A DNA stretch of 64,000 nt, taken from the NCBI GenBank assembly GCA_001970955.1, contig MPUH01000144.1:31744-95743 (forward strand), read 5' to 3'. The translations under genes and the position numbers were made by a program. The notes under the pieces are model-generated. The model had not been told where the DNA came from. It was given only the letters and a program-made list of their open reading frames with translations, and did not search any database. Positions 60,166 through 64,000 of this stretch are shown one piece after another. How positions within the stretch are numbered: the stretch's first letter is position 1; every line of letters begins with the position of its first letter. This DNA comes from Stentor coeruleus (lineage: Eukaryota; Ciliophora; Heterotrichea; Heterotrichida; Stentoridae).

Positions 60166-61698
60166 TGTTATTATTAAGTTTTAGTTGGGAGGTTTAAAAG
60201 AGTATATGAAAAATTACTGATGAAATTACTTGAATTTAGGGAAAGGGTAGTGATGGTTGAGGAGGGTGAGAGGCTTTTATCAAAGGATTTTGTTTGGGAG
60301 ATGAGGAGTGTTGGGGTTTTTGAATATGAAGAATTTTGACTTGGATTTTTTTGAATTTATGGGAGTGAAAAAAGCTTAGTTTTTGTAATGATGAAAGATG
60401 TGGGATTATTGAAGTGAATTAAATTTAGTTTTGAATTAGGATTATATGTTTTTGGGTTTTGCTATGATTTTTTTTTATGGAATATATATTGCTAAATTTT
60501 TGATGATTTTTGTAAATTGTATATTATATGCTAGCAATAGTAATTGCTATTATTTATGTTTACATAGACAAAACATATGATCTGTCTTGATAATTAGCAT
60601 ATTTTTTTTTCATATCAAACATCTATCAAATTTTTTAATCTCCTATACTACAAAAACTCATAAGGTATTTCACAATTTATTCAATTTTCTCAATGAATCC
60701 GCCAGAAAAAAATTCTTTCATAACTACCTTCTAATGTATTAGAGATCTTGGCCAACTAATACAATGATAATCTGAGATTCAATTAATTTTATTAATATTT
60801 TTACAATCTGCATACCAAGTTAATGCTTTAAACCTAAATATATTTCCTTATTACCTCCAAAAATATTTATTCATCATCAGAAAATTATTTCCTCTATCAG
60901 ACAGCCCGAAACTCAATTCGTAAATAAAATCTAGTCCATCTAATCCTAAATCTTATATNCTCTATCAGACAGCCCGAAACTCAATTCGTAAATAAAATCT
61001 AGTCCATCTAATCCTAAATCTTATATAATCTTACAGTCTTAAAATTTTAAATTCTTCCAGCCTCTTAAAAATTTTCCTAATAATCTTTTCAAATATTTCT
61101 CAAGTATATTTAACTAAAAATAAAATCTTCTATCACAGTATATCCTAAAATATTTTATATTCAAATTATAAAATAAATATTCTAACCAAAAAGTGCATAA
61201 AAAACATAATAAATTTACTGTAAATAAAAATAGCAACCAAATTCTTAATAGAAAATAAAAAGTTTATTAGCATCTTATATACAATAATACATTTTTTACT
61301 ATTATCAAACATACCTTTTAATATTCTAAACTATCTTAGACTATAAGAAATTTATACATTTTCGTTATAACTAAATACACTAAGACATAATTGTTTATAA
61401 AAAATATAACAGCAAATAGGATTCTAAATAAATCATTTTATAAAAACCTTTGAAATTCATACACAAAGTCGTATTGAAAACAAAAATTTTTGATAATACA
61501 AAAAAATTAAGATTTTTAGCATAACGCTTATTAATTTTATCTTCTGTTTAATTCCTAATAAGCCTAATTTTCTAAATAACTTTCAAAATTATCGTATATA
61601 AAGCTATAGTATCACAGATATTTTATCCATAACTTTTCACAGAAAACAGAATCTTTTACTTTACAGTGTTTATCAACATTATATTATATATAAAACCG
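60166..61698. other. Long divergent intergenic region with an N-flanking duplication
   Basis: 1.5 kb without a gene I can support. 60180-60530 is G/T-rich on the plus strand (5' side of the minus-strand ODF3-like gene). From about 60600 it is A/C-rich (5' side of the plus-strand kinase). N at 60959 is flanked by a 67-bp duplication (60892-60958 and 60960-61026). No RNA gene was recognised. Confidence 0.55.
60892..61026 (+). repeat. 67-bp direct duplication flanking an N
   Basis: 60892-60958 and 60960-61026 are identical by eye around N at 60959. Same signature as the other N positions, so probably a contig overlap. Confidence 0.85.
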
Positions 61699-63573
61699 AT
61701 GGAAACCAGAATATCTAATTTTTTGAAATTGATCATCGACCAACTAATGTGTTATAAAGCTCAATTTACCAAATCTTCAGATGTAGATATACAAGGTATA
61801 ATTAACGAAAAAATCCAGGAACTAAAAACTGACTGTTCTTTACCCACAGCTGAAGAAATAGAAATCCAAAAAGTCCCCCCATCAAAAAAGAAAAAAGTTC
61901 CACTCACAGATAGAGATACAAAACCAACCTTAGAAACCGCACACGACACTGAAACTCGTAATGAAACAAGTGAAGAGTTTCTTAGAGAGTTATGTGAAAT
62001 AACTAGAACTGGAGATTACTCTGAAGCCCTTAGTATTTATTTTACCCGTAAACAAAGAATGAATCAAGCATTATGGCAAGCAATAGAAAACAACCAACCA
62101 GAAATCTGTAAACTTCTTTTATCAAGAAAAAACTACGGGGATTTAGTTGCCCAGACTAATGCTAGAGGACCAAACGAAGAGATTTCCTTACATATTGCTG
62201 CAAGGCTAGGGAATCTCAAAATATGCGAAATCCTTTTAGAGTATGGCGAACTAACAGAAGTCAATGCAAAAGATGTAGATGGATGCTCTCCATTACACTT
62301 AGCTTGTAAATTTGGTCATTATCTCACAGCCCAATTCCTCATTCGTTCAGGGACACTTTTAAATTCTACAGATGATAAGCTTAATACCCCAATGCATTAT
62401 GCTGCCCTTAATGGAGAGAAAAAGCTTATTAAGTATCTTTTCACAAAATTCACTAATGTAAACATAAAAAACGAAGATGGGAAAACCCCTCTTGATATTT
62501 TAAAAGAGCGAAAAATTAATATAGAAGATGTGGAAAATCTTGAAGGATTAGGGATAAGCAAGTCTTTGTATAGTAAAAGTTCAGATTCGATTGAAGTTGT
62601 TAGTGAAATCACCCCAAGTTTTTCTTTTAGGGACTTTGAAGCTATACAAATATTAGGAAGAGGGAGTTTTGGAGAAGTTTTCCTTGTGGAGATGAGGAGT
62701 AACGGGCAGAAATTTGCCATAAAAGTCCTTAGAAAGGATAAAATTGTTGGACAGAATTTGGTTAAGTATGCTATGGCTGAAAGAAATGTTCTTAGTTATA
62801 TCCATCATCCATTTATTGTTGGGTTAAATTTCGCATTTCAGTCTACAGAGAAATTGTATTTGGTACTTGATTATTGCCCTGGAGGGAATTTGACAAGTTA
62901 TATTATAAGACAAAGGTTTTTTTCTGAAAGCATAGCAAAGTTTTATTTATGTGAATTAATACTTGCATTAGAAGAACTTCATAGACATGGGATTATTTAT
63001 AGAGATCTTAAACCTGATAATGTTGTTATTGACTCTGAAGGACATGCTTTACTTACTGATTTTGGATTATCAAAAGAAGGGATTATAGACAATGTATCAG
63101 CTAAAAGCTTTTGTGGATCTGTCGCATATCTTGCACCTGAAATACTTAAACGAAAAGGACATGGTAAAGCTGTAGACTGGTATTTATTAGGAGTACTTTT
63201 TTATGAAATGCTAATAGGAGTCCCACCTTTTTATTCGAATAGTAAAGAGCAACTTTTTTTCAATATAGAGTTTAAAAAACCACTTATTCCATCACGTATT
63301 TCTCCATCAGCTGAAAGTTTGCTTAAAAAACTTCTGAAAAAAGCACCTGAAAAGAGAATCGGGTTTAAATTAGGGGCTGAAGAAATTAAAGCTCATGAGT
63401 TTTTCAATGATGTTGACTGGGAAAAAGTTTTACGTAAAGAAATAATACCACCGTTAAAACCGATTATTATGATGATACCTGGATATATACCGAGGAATCA
63501 TATGATGGAGGATTTGTCATCAGAGCCTGACACGAGGCATTTGAGTGGATGGACTTTTATAAGTAATGCGTGA
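61699..63573 (+). CDS. Ankyrin-repeat AGC-type protein kinase
   Basis: The frame is open from 61666, but the first ATG is 61699 (METRISNF), giving 624 residues. It ends at TGA, the only TGA terminator in the window. Residues ~100-285 hold about five ankyrin repeats (e.g. EISLHIAARLGNLKICEILLEYG, CSPLHLACKFGHYLTAQFLI). The kinase domain spans ~310-570: glycine loop GRGSFGEVF (~319), FAIKVLRK with the ATP-binding Lys, YRDLKPDN (~434), TDFGLS (~454), and activation segment SFCGSVAYLAPE. The Phe-Cys-Gly-x-x-x-Tyr-x-x-Pro-Glu activation segment is the AGC-kinase form. A C-terminal turn ends with LSGWTFISNA, resembling the AGC hydrophobic motif with a Thr phospho-site. Activators are unknown; there is no cyclic-nucleotide or PH domain. 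Confidence 0.9.
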   Translation: METRISNFLKLIIDQLMCYKAQFTKSSDVDIQGIINEKIQELKTDCSLPTAEEIEIQKVPPSKKKKVPLTDRDTKPTLETAHDTETRNETSEEFLRELCEITRTGDYSEALSIYFTRKQRMNQALWQAIENNQPEICKLLLSRKNYGDLVAQTNARGPNEEISLHIAARLGNLKICEILLEYGELTEVNAKDVDGCSPLHLACKFGHYLTAQFLIRSGTLLNSTDDKLNTPMHYAALNGEKKLIKYLFTKFTNVNIKNEDGKTPLDILKERKINIEDVENLEGLGISKSLYSKSSDSIEVVSEITPSFSFRDFEAIQILGRGSFGEVFLVEMRSNGQKFAIKVLRKDKIVGQNLVKYAMAERNVLSYIHHPFIVGLNFAFQSTEKLYLVLDYCPGGNLTSYIIRQRFFSESIAKFYLCELILALEELHRHGIIYRDLKPDNVVIDSEGHALLTDFGLSKEGIIDNVSAKSFCGSVAYLAPEILKRKGHGKAVDWYLLGVLFYEMLIGVPPFYSNSKEQLFFNIEFKKPLIPSRISPSAESLLKKLLKKAPEKRIGFKLGAEEIKAHEFFNDVDWEKVLRKEIIPPLKPIIMMIPGYIPRNHMMEDLSSEPDTRHLSGWTFISNA

Positions 63574-64000
63574 GAATTAATAATTTAGTTGCAAAGCTAA
63601 TGATTTTTTTATATGTTTTTATTTGGAATTAAAATTGTTATAAGAGATTTAGGAATTTGGATATAAGATAGGAGGCTGATAGTGGAGTTTTTATGATATT
63701 TATTAGGTTTGGCTAGTGTGCATCCTTTCGAAGTCGTTTATTTCATGAAGAGCCTTTACTAGTTATTCTTTAGCCATGATTACTTGAATTATATAAAAAA
63801 TATATCAAAATTCTTCCCTGGATGGAAAATTTTCTTAGAAAAATAAGCTATTTATTATTATAACTAGTTTGAAATTTACTTTTTTTAATCTTATAATTGA
63901 TTTTGCATGATTAAAACTTGTTTTCTTATATCTTCACATCTTTTAATAAAAGCTTCACGCTCTTAGGCTATCATTTCTTTTAATTACTTTGATATAAGTC
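63574..64000. other. 3' flank of the AGC kinase, possible decayed minus-strand coding traces
   Basis: G-rich just after the stop. Reading the minus strand, short peptide-like stretches occur near 63700-63780 and 63900-63985, each interrupted by TAA and in different frames. They are too short to call a gene. It may be the 3' end of a gene lying beyond the window. Confidence 0.35.

Noticed and set aside
63730-63780. U5-like snRNA loop (GCCTTTAC)
   Set aside because: The loop differs from the conserved GCCTTTTAC, flanking bases do not pair, and no Sm site or further snRNA features are visible.
1-64000. tRNA, rRNA, CRISPR arrays, transposons, telomeric repeats
   Set aside because: No B-box-like GTTCRANNC with a cloverleaf, no rRNA blocks, no repeat-spacer arrays, no transposase or integrase frames, and no telomeric runs were seen by eye.

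Overview
This window looks like macronuclear DNA of a heterotrich ciliate, most likely Stentor (inference). The DNA is very AT-rich and gene-dense on both strands. Long reading frames are open under the standard code, with TAA the usual stop, some TAG and a single TGA. Introns are tiny: five can be placed, each exactly 15 nt, GT...TAG with an A at position 10. The gene content is ciliate-like: centriole and cilium proteins, a tubulin ligase, expanded channels, and huge Cys-rich surface proteins.

Layout. 1-9 kb (+): a 5'-truncated EF-hand protein, a small protein with a CaaX-like end, two coiled-coil proteins, a secreted Cys-rich protein with a GPI-like tail (interrupted by an exact 92-bp tandem duplication), and CEP44. 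9-10 kb (-): a coiled-coil protein. 10-19 kb (+): a TTLL3-like tubulin ligase with IQ motifs, a basic protein, a FYVE-like/Ste20-like kinase with two in-frame stops and a frameshift, LRRC51, and ribosomal protein eL37. 19-29 kb (-): a WD40/TRP-like channel fusion, a CNBD-type K+ channel, an ankyrin protein with a lipidation-type N terminus, and an M20 amidohydrolase. 29-45 kb (+): two tandem ~2460-residue paralogues with Notch-type (LNR) repeats, a beta-helix-like stalk and a multi-pass C terminus. 45-49 kb: three small proteins. 50-57 kb (-): AP-4 mu, a 1583-residue guanylate-binding-protein-like GTPase with a long coiled coil, and a basic protein, all tightly packed. 57-60 kb (-): a spliced EF-hand protein and an ODF3/SHIPPO-like protein. 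61-64 kb (+): an ankyrin-AGC kinase.

Together the genes cover three themes: centriole/axoneme building (CEP44, TTLL3-like, LRRC51, ODF3-like), excitability and Ca2+ signalling (two channels, EF-hand proteins, kinases), and cell surface/trafficking (LNR giants, Cys-rich protein, AP-4, GBP-like GTPase). No co-regulation is visible beyond adjacency.

Two properties run through the window. First, all six N positions are flanked by direct copies of the same sequence, so they are most likely unresolved contig overlaps and not biological repeats; two of them distort genes. Second, intergenic DNA is strongly strand-asymmetric: upstream of genes the coding strand is C-rich and almost G-free, and downstream it is G-rich and almost C-free. 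This polarity predicts gene direction across the window and is the most unusual signal here.
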